Positions 1 to 7,126 of a DNA stretch of 7,647 nt are shown here, one piece after another. The notes under the pieces were generated by a model. The model saw only the letters and a program-made list of their open reading frames with translations, was not told the DNA's origin and did no database searches. A program made the translations under genes and the position numbers. Source of the stretch: an uncultured Rhizobiaceae group bacterium (GTDB lineage Bacteria; Pseudomonadota; Alphaproteobacteria; Rhizobiales; Rhizobiaceae); the NCBI GenBank assembly GCA_937923355.1, contig CALAIO010000179.1:1-7647 (forward strand), in the 5' to 3' direction. Position 1 is the stretch's first letter. Each line of letters opens with the position of its first letter.

Positions 1-3000
1 ACACTTGGTTTTCCGTTAGTGCGGCGAATTATTAAATTGTCAAAAGAAGAGCGTATCACTTCCGTCGCCGACTTTTTAGGTTCGAGATATGGTAAAAACA
101 TCAAGGTTGCAGCGGTTGCCGCTATTATTGCTGTAATCGGCACGGTTCCCTATATCGCGCTACAACTAAAAGCTATTTCCAGTTCTGTTGATACATTATT
201 GGTAAGTTTTGAAAACGGGTTTCCCACAGGTGCGGCACCCTTTGGTGATATTTCAATTTTTGTTGCGCTGGCACTTGTGTTGTTCGCCATTCTTTTTGGA
301 ACACGCCACGCCGATGCGACCGAACACCAACATGGCTTGATGCTTGCTATCGCCATGGAGTCTGTCATCAAGCTAATCGCATTTCTATGTATTGGGGCTT
401 TTGTAACCTGGATTATGTTTGACGGGGTTCAGGATTTATTTTCTCAAGCTGTAGAAGATACAAATGTTCGCAAAATTATCGATAAAGGTTTTGATGCAAG
501 TAATTTTCTAATTCTGACTTTTCTCAGTTTAAGCGTGTTTCTCTTGCTGCCAAGACAGTTCCATGTGGCTGTTGTTGAAAACAACTCCATAAAGGAACTT
601 GAAAGAGCGCGATGGCTTTTCCCGCTTTATCTTGTAGCGATTAATCTGTTTGTTATTCCAATTGCAGTCGCTGGAACCATTCGTTTTGGTGTTGCAGCAA
701 ATGCAGATGACTATGTGCTTCTGCTACCTTTGCTTGAAGAGCAACGTGTGCTTGGATTGCTGGTCTTTATTGGCGGTTTATCTGCTGGTACTGCAATGGT
801 GATTGTTGCCTCGGTTGCCCTTGCTATCATGATTTCGAATGATCTTGCCTTGCCACTTATTCTGCGCTCGCGTGCACGACGTGGTCAATTTGAACCAGAG
901 AATATGGAAGGTAATATTCTCAACATTCGCCGAACTGCCATTTTTGCTGTCTTGTTGATGGCATATGTCTATTACAAGGCAGCTGATAATTCTGCCGCTT
1001 TGGCTTCGATTGGATTGGTATCCTTTGCCGCGATTGCGCAATTGGCACCAGCGTTTTTTGGTGGTTTGTTTTGGCGTAATGCAAACGCACGGGGCGCGAT
1101 GTTTGGTATGACAACCGGATTTTTCGTTTGGGGTTACTGTCTATTACTACCTACGCTTTTATCACCTGATAATTCATTTGTTATGGAAGGACTATTCGGG
1201 CTTTCTTTTCTGAAACCTGAAGCTCTGTTTGGGACTTCGTTTAGCCCTATAGCCAATGGCGTTATATGGAGCCTTTTCTTTAATTCCATCGCATTCGTTA
1301 TTGGTACATATAGCCGCGAAGCTGACCCGCAAGAGCGCATGCAGGCATCTCTCTTTGTAGAATATAAAGCACCAGTTGCACGCTATACAAATATTGGCAA
1401 ATCCAATGTTAAAGTTACCCAACTGCAAGATACGTTAGCACGCTATATCGGCAAAGAAAGAACCGAACGCTCCTTTGAAACCTATTGGAAGAAGAATGGA
1501 TTAGCTCCTCAAAATAAAGGATTTGTTGATAACGATATTCTCAGATATTCCGAGCAATTGCTGGCCAGTGCCATTGGAGCATCATCCTCCAGACTAGTAC
1601 ATACGCTTTTACTAAAGCGCTCTGATGAAAACAATCAGGCAGACCTTGAACTCCTGGATGAAGCTTCAAAAGCATTGCAATTCAACCGTGATGTGTTGCA
1701 GGCGGCATTCGATCAGCTTGAGCAGGGCATTACCGTTTTTGATGGTGATTTCAGACTAGCATCATGGAACACACAGTTTCGAACCATTCTCAATCTCCCC
1801 GCCCGCGTTGGACAAGCTGGTCTGCCACTCTCAGAAGTTGCTCGGGAAATCGCTCACCATAACCAGTTGGATAAGTTCGACAAGCATGGTGAGAAACTGG
1901 GACAAAGATTAATCAATCTTTCAAAATCGTGGCAGCTTGCATTACCCAATACGGGCGAAGTTCTGGAGATCAGCACGAACCCAATGCCTGAGGGCGGTAT
2001 CGTTGTAACCTGGAATAATATTACCGAAAGGGTAAAGGCTGCCGAAGCGTTAAAAGAAGCAAATGAAACACTGGAAGGCCGCGTCGAGGAGCGCACGAGA
2101 GAATTGGAGCAGGCCAAGCTTTTTGCCGATCAGGCAAACGCCAGTAAAACGCGTTTTCTGGCAGCCGCAGGGCACGATATTCTTCAACCGCTTAACGCAG
2201 CAAGACTTTACTCAGCTACCTTAATGGAACGTGTGAACACCAGCAAAGACACTGAATTGGCAGACAATGTAAGCAAGTCTTTGGGTTCCGTTGAAGAAAT
2301 ACTTGGATCCATTTTGGCTATTTCTCGCTTGGATACTGCAAACCCTGAAATCAACATAAACAGCTTCCCACTGCACAAGATTACCAAACAGTTGGAAATT
2401 GAATTTGATCCAATTGCCAAATCGCAAGGGCTAGAACTAAAATTTGTGCATTCATCTAAATGGGTACACTCTGATCGCGCCTTGCTAAGAAGACTTCTGC
2501 AAAACCTGATTTCAAATGCTCTCAAATTTACGCAAACGGGCAAAGTGATTGTGGGAAGTAGAATTGATAATGATACAGTTTCACTCGAAGTCTACGATAC
2601 TGGCATCGGCATACCGGAAAAAGAAAAAGAACACATCTTTGGTGAGTTTAATCGGCTCAACAATATGCCAGGTCAGGTTCCAGGGCTTGGGCTTGGCTTA
2701 TCCATCGTTGAAAGGATTGCAACGCTACTTGATTTAAACGTTGAACTAAATTCAATACCTGACAAGGGAACGCATTTTAGGGTTCGTCTTGAACGTGTTC
2801 CGGCAAAAACTATTCCCCTTAAATCAGAAGCGAAGCCAAAGAAAAGAAAACTTGGTCAGCTTACAGGAACGACTGTAATATGTATTGATAATGAACCTGC
2901 CATTTTGGAAGGCATGGCTGCCTTGCTTGAAGAATGGGGCTGTGAAGTAGCAACCGCTCAGAACTTCGATGAAGCAAATGCCTATTTAAATGGTGCGTTT

Positions 3001-3246
3001 GGATTGCCAGACTTAATTTTGGCAGATTACCATCTTGATTCCACAACCGGCATTGAAGTGTATGACACTTTGATATCAAACTTAAAGAAATCCATTCCAG
3101 GTATTTTAATAACTGCTGACCGAAGTGAAGAGGTAAAGCTTCTTGCAGAAAATGCAGGTCTGGTTCTGTTAAATAAACCGGTTAAGCCAGCAGCCTTGAG
3201 AGCACTTGTCTCGCAAAACAAACGTCGCGCCATGGCCGCAGAGTAG
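1..3246 (+). CDS. SLC5/SSS transporter-fused hybrid sensor histidine kinase, 5'-partial
   Basis: The frame is open from base 1, so the N-terminus is missing, probably about 100 residues; the GTG at 19 is internal. Visible residues are numbered from base 1 (1081 in all). Residues 1-440 are an SSS/SLC5 membrane domain with many hydrophobic helices and the motif LPRQFHVAVVEN typical of SSS-fused kinases. Residues about 473-540 look like a STAC linker (IGKERTERSF, ASAIGASSSRLV). A PAS domain spans about 561-678 and a coiled coil 680-712. HisKA carries the phospho-acceptor His725 in AAGHDILQPLN. The ATPase domain shows an N box (N835, N839), DTGIGIP (D866) and GLGLGLS (895-901). A C-terminal receiver (about 958-1070) has D963, phospho-acceptor D1009 and K1059. 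All key catalytic residues are present. The architecture matches CrbS/MxtR/NahK-type hybrid kinases, which sense nutrients at the inner membrane. The ligand is unknown. The likely partner is the convergent regulator that follows. Confidence 0.95.
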   Translation, partial: TLGFPLVRRIIKLSKEERITSVADFLGSRYGKNIKVAAVAAIIAVIGTVPYIALQLKAISSSVDTLLVSFENGFPTGAAPFGDISIFVALALVLFAILFGTRHADATEHQHGLMLAIAMESVIKLIAFLCIGAFVTWIMFDGVQDLFSQAVEDTNVRKIIDKGFDASNFLILTFLSLSVFLLLPRQFHVAVVENNSIKELERARWLFPLYLVAINLFVIPIAVAGTIRFGVAANADDYVLLLPLLEEQRVLGLLVFIGGLSAGTAMVIVASVALAIMISNDLALPLILRSRARRGQFEPENMEGNILNIRRTAIFAVLLMAYVYYKAADNSAALASIGLVSFAAIAQLAPAFFGGLFWRNANARGAMFGMTTGFFVWGYCLLLPTLLSPDNSFVMEGLFGLSFLKPEALFGTSFSPIANGVIWSLFFNSIAFVIGTYSREADPQERMQASLFVEYKAPVARYTNIGKSNVKVTQLQDTLARYIGKERTERSFETYWKKNGLAPQNKGFVDNDILRYSEQLLASAIGASSSRLVHTLLLKRSDENNQADLELLDEASKALQFNRDVLQAAFDQLEQGITVFDGDFRLASWNTQFRTILNLPARVGQAGLPLSEVAREIAHHNQLDKFDKHGEKLGQRLINLSKSWQLALPNTGEVLEISTNPMPEGGIVVTWNNITERVKAAEALKEANETLEGRVEERTRELEQAKLFADQANASKTRFLAAAGHDILQPLNAARLYSATLMERVNTSKDTELADNVSKSLGSVEEILGSILAISRLDTANPEININSFPLHKITKQLEIEFDPIAKSQGLELKFVHSSKWVHSDRALLRRLLQNLISNALKFTQTGKVIVGSRIDNDTVSLEVYDTGIGIPEKEKEHIFGEFNRLNNMPGQVPGLGLGLSIVERIATLLDLNVELNSIPDKGTHFRVRLERVPAKTIPLKSEAKPKKRKLGQLTGTTVICIDNEPAILEGMAALLEEWGCEVATAQNFDEANAYLNGAFGLPDLILADYHLDSTTGIEVYDTLISNLKKSIPGILITADRSEEVKLLAENAGLVLLNKPVKPAALRALVSQNKRRAMAAE

Positions 3247-3257
3247 ACTTTCTTTTC

Positions 3258-3914
3258 TCAGGTATTATCGTGTACTGCGGATTGATTAACAGCAATCTTG
3301 TTCATCATAATTACTGCCTGCGTTCTGCTATCCACATTTAGCTTTAAGAGTACGGCTGAAACATGCGCCTTCACAGTTGCTTCTGATACACCAAGTTCAT
3401 AAGCAATTTGCTTGTTTAAAAGCCCTTCGGCAAGCATGGATAAAACGCGTGTTTGTTGTGGTGTTAGTGATTGTATTTTGATCAGAAGGTCACTTGAAGC
3501 ATCATCTATATCCGCATCAATGTCTACATTTGGTGGCGTCCAAACCTCACCAAGTTGAACCGCGTTTATGCCTTCGACAATATATTCAGCCCCTGATGAT
3601 TTTGGAATAAAGCCGGAGGCACCAAGCTCAATACATTTTCTGATCGTAACGGGGTCTTCGGTTGCGGAAACAACAATGACAGGAATATCCTGAAACTCTG
3701 AACGGATGGACAGCAAACCCGAAAAACCAGTTGTACCAGGCATGCTCAAATCCAAAAGAACCAATTCAACTGCTTCTGTTTCGCGTAGCTGTTGGCGCAA
3801 ATCATCCAAGTCACCAGCAAGGCGAAAACTACAGTTTGGCATCATGCCTTCTATAGCCTGCTTGATTGCATCACGAAAAAGCGGATGATCATCCGCTATA
3901 ATTACAACTGGCAT
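3258..3914 (-). CDS. LuxR/NarL-family response regulator, CrbR/ErbR-like
   Basis: This 218-residue DNA-binding response regulator is probably the output of the neighbouring hybrid kinase. The receiver domain (1-120) has the acidic pair D8/D9, phospho-acceptor D55 in LLDLSMPG, the switch Ser/Thr region VVSAT (81-85) and K105 in FIPKS. A short acidic linker (130-142) leads to a LuxR-type helix-turn-helix at about 149-193, with LTPQQTRVL and the recognition region NKQIAYELGVSEATVKAHV. Motifs such as GFSGLL and GLLNKQIAYELGVSEATVKAH are those of the CrbR/ErbR group, known from acetate regulation in Vibrio and Pseudomonas. The ATG at 3914 is chosen because GGAGGG lies 10 bases upstream; a TTG 18 bases further out overlaps that ribosome site and is unlikely. 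The gene is transcribed divergently from the transporter operon, whose control region it probably binds. Confidence 0.95.
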   Translation of the reverse strand: MPVVIIADDHPLFRDAIKQAIEGMMPNCSFRLAGDLDDLRQQLRETEAVELVLLDLSMPGTTGFSGLLSIRSEFQDIPVIVVSATEDPVTIRKCIELGASGFIPKSSGAEYIVEGINAVQLGEVWTPPNVDIDADIDDASSDLLIKIQSLTPQQTRVLSMLAEGLLNKQIAYELGVSEATVKAHVSAVLLKLNVDSRTQAVIMMNKIAVNQSAVHDNT

Positions 3915-3924
3915 CAAGATAGTG

Positions 3925-3930
3925 CCCTCC
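3925..3930 (-). promoter_or_regulatory. Ribosome binding site of the response regulator
   Basis: GGAGGG on the minus strand lies 10 bases before the ATG at 3914. It decides the start: the alternative in-frame TTG at 3932-3930 shares bases with this site, so the ATG giving MPVVIIADDHP is preferred. Confidence 0.75.
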
Positions 3931-3944
3931 AAAACACAAACTCA

Positions 3945-3972
3945 ATAATATGTCATATGTTCAATAACGCAA
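3945..3972 (-). promoter_or_regulatory. Candidate sigma-70 promoter of the response regulator
   Basis: Reading the minus strand, TTGCGT (3972-3967) is followed after 16 bases by TATTAT (3950-3945), about 30 bases ahead of the start codon. The -10 differs from consensus by one base; the -35 keeps only the TTG. The spacer contains one CATATG, and the -35 touches the 12-base palindrome at 3972-3983, so a protein bound there could affect this promoter. It is a pattern match only, in AT-rich DNA. Confidence 0.35.
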
Positions 3973-3983
3973 ATCATATGATT
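3972..3983. repeat. Perfect 12-base palindrome (candidate operator)
   Basis: AATCATATGATT reads identically on both strands. Its CATATG core (3975-3980) recurs at 3954-3959, with centres 21 bases apart, or about two helical turns on one face of the DNA. It lies in the divergent region next to a LuxR-type regulator gene, which makes an operator role plausible but unproven. Confidence 0.45.
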
Positions 3984-3986
3984 ACA

Positions 3987-4000
3987 AAAGCTATAGCTTT
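3987..4000. repeat. Perfect 14-base palindrome abutting the first possible operon start
   Basis: AAAGCTATAGCTTT is a perfect palindrome ending at the base before the ATG at 4001. Its centre is 16 bases from that of the neighbouring 12-base palindrome. It occupies the place where a ribosome site for the 4001 start would be, which argues either for a later start or for a control element at the 5' end of the operon. Confidence 0.45.
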
Positions 4001-4315
4001 ATGTTAAAAATATTCTACGCTTCTTTAGTACAAGAAATAAAAATCGAAATGCTGTTTTATAAACTCGGAAAAATGTTACGAAATAACTCACCAAGCCCAG
4101 CCAAACTGGCGGCGCTTGTAACCGTGATATTGATTTTGTTGGCTTGGCCATTCCCTATTTTTTTAAATGATTTGCAAATGCAATTTTTTGGCATTCCACT
4201 TGTCTATTTCTACATCATCCTTATTAGCCCTGTGCTTATTCTTTTTGTTACAAGCTGGGCTGTAAGTTTTGCAGACCAGCTTGATAGAAATCAACTGGAA
4301 ACAGAAAACGAATAA
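4001..4315 (+). CDS. Small two-TM subunit of sodium/solute symporter (DUF4212-like)
   Basis: This 104-residue protein is probably the small membrane partner of the symporter encoded 7 bases downstream. Two hydrophobic helices are visible at about 35-54 and 62-87. They are joined by a short loop, LNDLQMQFFGIPLVYF, and followed by a charged tail containing DQLDR. This is the topology and gene position of the DUF4212 small subunits that accompany VC_2705-type transporters. DUF485 (YjcH-like) proteins beside ActP are an alternative. The start is uncertain: ATG 4001 has no ribosome site and abuts a palindrome. ATG 4049 is also poor. ATG 4073, giving an 80-residue protein close to the usual family length, has a GGAA only about three bases upstream. 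Family assignment rests on topology, tail and context more than on strong motifs. Confidence 0.75.
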   Translation: MLKIFYASLVQEIKIEMLFYKLGKMLRNNSPSPAKLAALVTVILILLAWPFPIFLNDLQMQFFGIPLVYFYIILISPVLILFVTSWAVSFADQLDRNQLETENE

Positions 4316-4322
4316 TTACCAC

Positions 4323-6167
4323 ATGCAAAAGCCACCTTTAAACTCTTCTGCCTCTTTGCTGTTGATGTATACGGCCAGTTTCTTGCTGTGTATTTTATTT
4401 GGTGCTCTTTTAAAGCAGATCGGGATACCAGGTAATTTCATAAATCTTCTCATGTTAGCACTTATCGTTGGTGGATACATATTTTCCGGGCTATTTGGCA
4501 AAACGATGCTGCTACCTGTTTTTCAAAACGCACAACGTACTGGTCGCCCTATTTACATGGGTCAATCTATTGCGGCTGGATTGATATCTACTAGTTTGTT
4601 TATTTTTCTTGCAGGTGATTTTTATACGACAGGCACTGATGCGCTTACCGTTTTTAGCGGCTTTATTCTTGGCTTAGCCTTGATGGCTATTCTTTTTGCT
4701 GCACCCGTTAATCGCTCCCAAAACCCAACGCTTGCAAGTTTAATAACCCCTAATGATGGTTCAAGATTTGGTAGGCTATTACTGCTCATCATTATTTTGA
4801 TTTCCAGCATGCTTCTACTACATGTTCAGCTTTCCACCATTGGACTTATCAGCCAGATGTTTTTTAATATCTCGCATCATGTGGCTGTTACCATTGCTGC
4901 GGTAACAATCGGGTTTTGCATTATTTTGGGTGGTATACAGTCTCTTTCAATTGTCAGAATGATTGCATATCCAATTTTAGTCATTGCTTTTTTGGCACCA
5001 TTAATTTGGATTGCTTATCAGATAACAGGCAATCCATTGCCGCAGTTTTCTTTTGGCATTGGCGCACTTCAAGCCATTTCCGAAGTGGATAAAGAGTTAC
5101 TCAACGCAGGTCTTGTTGAACAAAGCGATGTGTTTGATATCACTCGTGAGGGTCTCAACTATGACAGCTTTAATCACTTAGGTGCATTGCTATGTATTGC
5201 GTTTGGCACTGCAGCCATGCCGCATTTATTACAACATATGAGAGTTCTGCCAAAAGCAAATAGTGCACGGAAAACTGGCGTATGGGCTCTTGGGTTTGTC
5301 CTGATATTAATCACGGCAATTCCTGCAGTTGCAGCATTTGTAAAGCTTGATATTTACACCTCTCTTCTTGGACTACAACTTTCGCAATTGGAACAGGAAG
5401 CCAGTTGGATATTTGAACTTAATCAGAATGGTGCTTCCATTATTTCTATTTGCGGAAGCTATTTGACATCTGTTTCGCAGGCACTTGAAGCATGTGGGCA
5501 AACTGCTGACTATTTTCTTTCAAGCCGCGACATAACGGTGAACCCGGATATGTTGCTTTTATCAAGCGGCGCATTAAACGAGTTGCCTGAGCTTATGACA
5601 ACACTTTTAGCGACAGGTGCATTACTAGCAATTTGGTCAACTGCTGATGGACTTGTTTTGGTCTGCGCAAATGCAATGACGGAGGATGGCTACCGTGCTT
5701 TGGTCAGGCCAAAATCTCCAGCAGGAATTCGTTTGTTTATGTCACGATTTTTCATTGTCATTTTTATCATTGTTTCTGTATATCTTGCCTTGTCTCTAAA
5801 GCTTGATGCACGCTTTGCTTTTGCTGCAAGCTTTGCATTACTAACGGCTAGTCTTTTCCCTGCGCTTGTTTGTAGAATATGGCTAAAGCAGTTTGAATAT
5901 CATGAAGTCATGATTGCAGTTTTCTTTGGCTTCATCCTAACAGCTGGTATGCTCTGGCTTTCATATTTCGGGACTGATGTTGCTGCCTTAAATGGCAACG
6001 AGATTAGTTTTCACTTGCCTTTAATTACTGATAAAATACAACCGCTCAGCATGGGTTTTATTGGCATGCTTGTATCATTTGCATCTGTATTTGCTATCAG
6101 CAAAATTCAGGACATGCGAAGCGGGTTAAAGGAAGCCAATAAGGTGAAATCTGATGCTCCTGCCTGA
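4323..6167 (+). CDS. Sodium/solute symporter, VC_2705/ActP-like (SSS family)
   Basis: This 614-residue inner-membrane transporter has about 14 hydrophobic helices and probably couples sodium to uptake of a small organic anion. Family signs lie mainly in the C-terminal half: FGTAAMPHLL at 294-303, the ARKTGVWALGF segment (315-325), ITAIPAVAAF (330-339) and WSTADGLVL at 438-446. The last fits the helix carrying the Na2-site hydroxyls. The N-terminal half is much less typical: only fragments such as SRFG (147-150) and GGIQSL (203-208) resemble the usual RFG and GG-(x)-(R/K) landmarks. A long loop at about 341-420 contains C377 and C391. ATG 4323 is chosen over an in-frame TTG at 4269, which lies inside the upstream gene. 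No clear ribosome site is seen, so translation is probably coupled to the small subunit, whose stop is 7 bases away. The substrate is unknown; acetate or another short carboxylate is the leading guess. Confidence 0.88.
   Translation: MQKPPLNSSASLLLMYTASFLLCILFGALLKQIGIPGNFINLLMLALIVGGYIFSGLFGKTMLLPVFQNAQRTGRPIYMGQSIAAGLISTSLFIFLAGDFYTTGTDALTVFSGFILGLALMAILFAAPVNRSQNPTLASLITPNDGSRFGRLLLLIIILISSMLLLHVQLSTIGLISQMFFNISHHVAVTIAAVTIGFCIILGGIQSLSIVRMIAYPILVIAFLAPLIWIAYQITGNPLPQFSFGIGALQAISEVDKELLNAGLVEQSDVFDITREGLNYDSFNHLGALLCIAFGTAAMPHLLQHMRVLPKANSARKTGVWALGFVLILITAIPAVAAFVKLDIYTSLLGLQLSQLEQEASWIFELNQNGASIISICGSYLTSVSQALEACGQTADYFLSSRDITVNPDMLLLSSGALNELPELMTTLLATGALLAIWSTADGLVLVCANAMTEDGYRALVRPKSPAGIRLFMSRFFIVIFIIVSVYLALSLKLDARFAFAASFALLTASLFPALVCRIWLKQFEYHEVMIAVFFGFILTAGMLWLSYFGTDVAALNGNEISFHLPLITDKIQPLSMGFIGMLVSFASVFAISKIQDMRSGLKEANKVKSDAPA
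6141..6146 (+). promoter_or_regulatory. Ribosome binding site of the alpha/beta hydrolase
   Basis: AAGGTG lies 7 bases before the ATG at 6154, inside the end of the symporter gene. It supports the start that makes the two genes overlap by 14 bases. Confidence 0.55.
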
Positions 6168-7113
6168 TCCTAAGCTTTTTAATGAAGACAATATTCCTGC
6201 AGATACCAGAGCACTGAACCAAAAGATTATTGCCTTTGCTGAAGCTGCTCCTTCGATGTGGGATTTCTCTGCTGAAGCAGTTCGTCAGGCAAGACGCGAG
6301 GGCAAGGGTATTTTTCCATTGGAAGAATATGACCCAAACGCCGAAGACTTTTTCATTCCTACAAAAAATTGCGACCTAAAACTGCGCGCTATACAGCCTG
6401 ATCATAAAAAACCTCGTGGTACTTTTCTCCATATTCATGGCGGCGGATGGATGTTGGGCGCATGTGATTTACAGGATGAACGCCTTAAACAACTGGCGAA
6501 TGATACAGGCCTAACCTGTATTTCAGTTGATTACAGGCTGGCACCAGAAGCTCCTTACCCTGCTGCATGTGATGATTGCGAGGCGGCGGCACTTTGGCTG
6601 GCCACAGAAGGTCATACAAAATTCAATACAGATTTTCTGGCAATCGGTGGCGATAGTGCAGGTGGTCATCTATCAGCAAATGCGCTCATCAAGCTACGCG
6701 ACAAACACAAGATAACGGTCTATGATGCAGTCATTTTTATGGCTGGTGCTTTTGATATGAGCGGAACGCCAAGCACAAAAAACTTTCATGAAAAGCTTGT
6801 TCTTACAACTTTGGACATTCAAAATTTTGCATCTACCTTTCTTCAGAACGACGAAGATCGGCTGGACCCTGATGTTTCGCCACTTTATGCAGATTTAGCT
6901 GACATGCCGCCAGCGCACTTTAGCGTCGGAACAAAAGACGCACTTTTGGATGATTCCATTTTCATGGCAAACAAATGGATACAGTCTCAAGCGGATACCG
7001 AACTGGATATATACCCCGGTGGATGCCATGTTTTTCAATACTTCCCAGACCTTGCACAAAGTCAGGAAAGTCGTAAAAGAATGGCAGAATTTCTTATTCG
7101 ATTGATGGGATAA
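6154..7113 (+). CDS. Alpha/beta hydrolase, HSL-family carboxylesterase
   Basis: This 319-residue protein of normal family length is a hormone-sensitive-lipase (group IV) esterase. The oxyanion-hole motif HGGGW is at 95-99, followed by DYRLAPEAPYP at 126-136. The nucleophile Ser168 sits in GGDSAGG. Asp262 in GTKDALLDDS and His292 in GGCHVF complete the catalytic triad, so an active enzyme is expected. There is no signal peptide or membrane segment, so it should act in the cytosol. Members of the family cleave short-chain carboxylic esters; the natural substrate here cannot be read. The gene starts within the symporter gene (14-base overlap) with its own ribosome site, so both are very probably co-transcribed. 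An appealing but unproven idea is that it hydrolyses an ester imported by that symporter. Relatives include acetyl-hydrolases and amidases. Confidence 0.93.
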   Translation: MLLPDPKLFNEDNIPADTRALNQKIIAFAEAAPSMWDFSAEAVRQARREGKGIFPLEEYDPNAEDFFIPTKNCDLKLRAIQPDHKKPRGTFLHIHGGGWMLGACDLQDERLKQLANDTGLTCISVDYRLAPEAPYPAACDDCEAAALWLATEGHTKFNTDFLAIGGDSAGGHLSANALIKLRDKHKITVYDAVIFMAGAFDMSGTPSTKNFHEKLVLTTLDIQNFASTFLQNDEDRLDPDVSPLYADLADMPPAHFSVGTKDALLDDSIFMANKWIQSQADTELDIYPGGCHVFQYFPDLAQSQESRKRMAEFLIRLMG

Positions 7114-7126
7114 AACCTTGGAAAAT

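Larger units (their letters stand above)
3915..4000. promoter_or_regulatory. Divergent intergenic control region between regulator and transporter operon
   Basis: These 86 bases separate the start codons of the response regulator (minus) and the transporter small subunit (plus). The region must carry both 5' control signals unless the operon is read from elsewhere. It is AT-rich and holds two perfect palindromes, a repeated CATATG and a plausible minus-strand promoter. No convincing sigma-70 promoter was found for the plus strand; best matches score about four of six at the -10 without a good -35. That would fit a promoter dependent on an activator such as the adjacent regulator, but this is inference. 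Confidence 0.6.

Noticed and set aside
19..21. GTG at 19 as start of the sensor kinase
   Set aside because: The same frame is open to base 1 and reads TLGFPL before it, which continues the SSS domain; the true start must lie outside the window.
2208..2543. 111-codon minus-strand open frame inside the kinase gene
   Set aside because: It is opposite the HisKA/ATPase coding sequence, has no recognisable motif or ribosome site, and fits a shadow frame.
3229..3236. GCCATGGC palindrome near the kinase stop as a terminator
   Set aside because: Only eight bases, no loop and no following T-run, and it codes for the Ala-rich tail of the kinase.
3930..3932. TTG start for the response regulator
   Set aside because: It overlaps the GGAGGG ribosome site, and receiver domains usually begin a few residues before the first acidic pair, as the ATG at 3914 does.
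3979..4016. Plus-strand sigma-70 promoter for the transporter operon
   Set aside because: Candidates such as TACAAA, TATGTT or TATTCT match the -10 at about four positions and none has a good -35 at 16-18 bases, so no promoter is called.
4269..4322. Upstream TTG start of the symporter
   Set aside because: It lies inside the small-subunit gene and adds 18 polar residues without a ribosome site; ATG 4323 follows the preceding stop by 7 bases.
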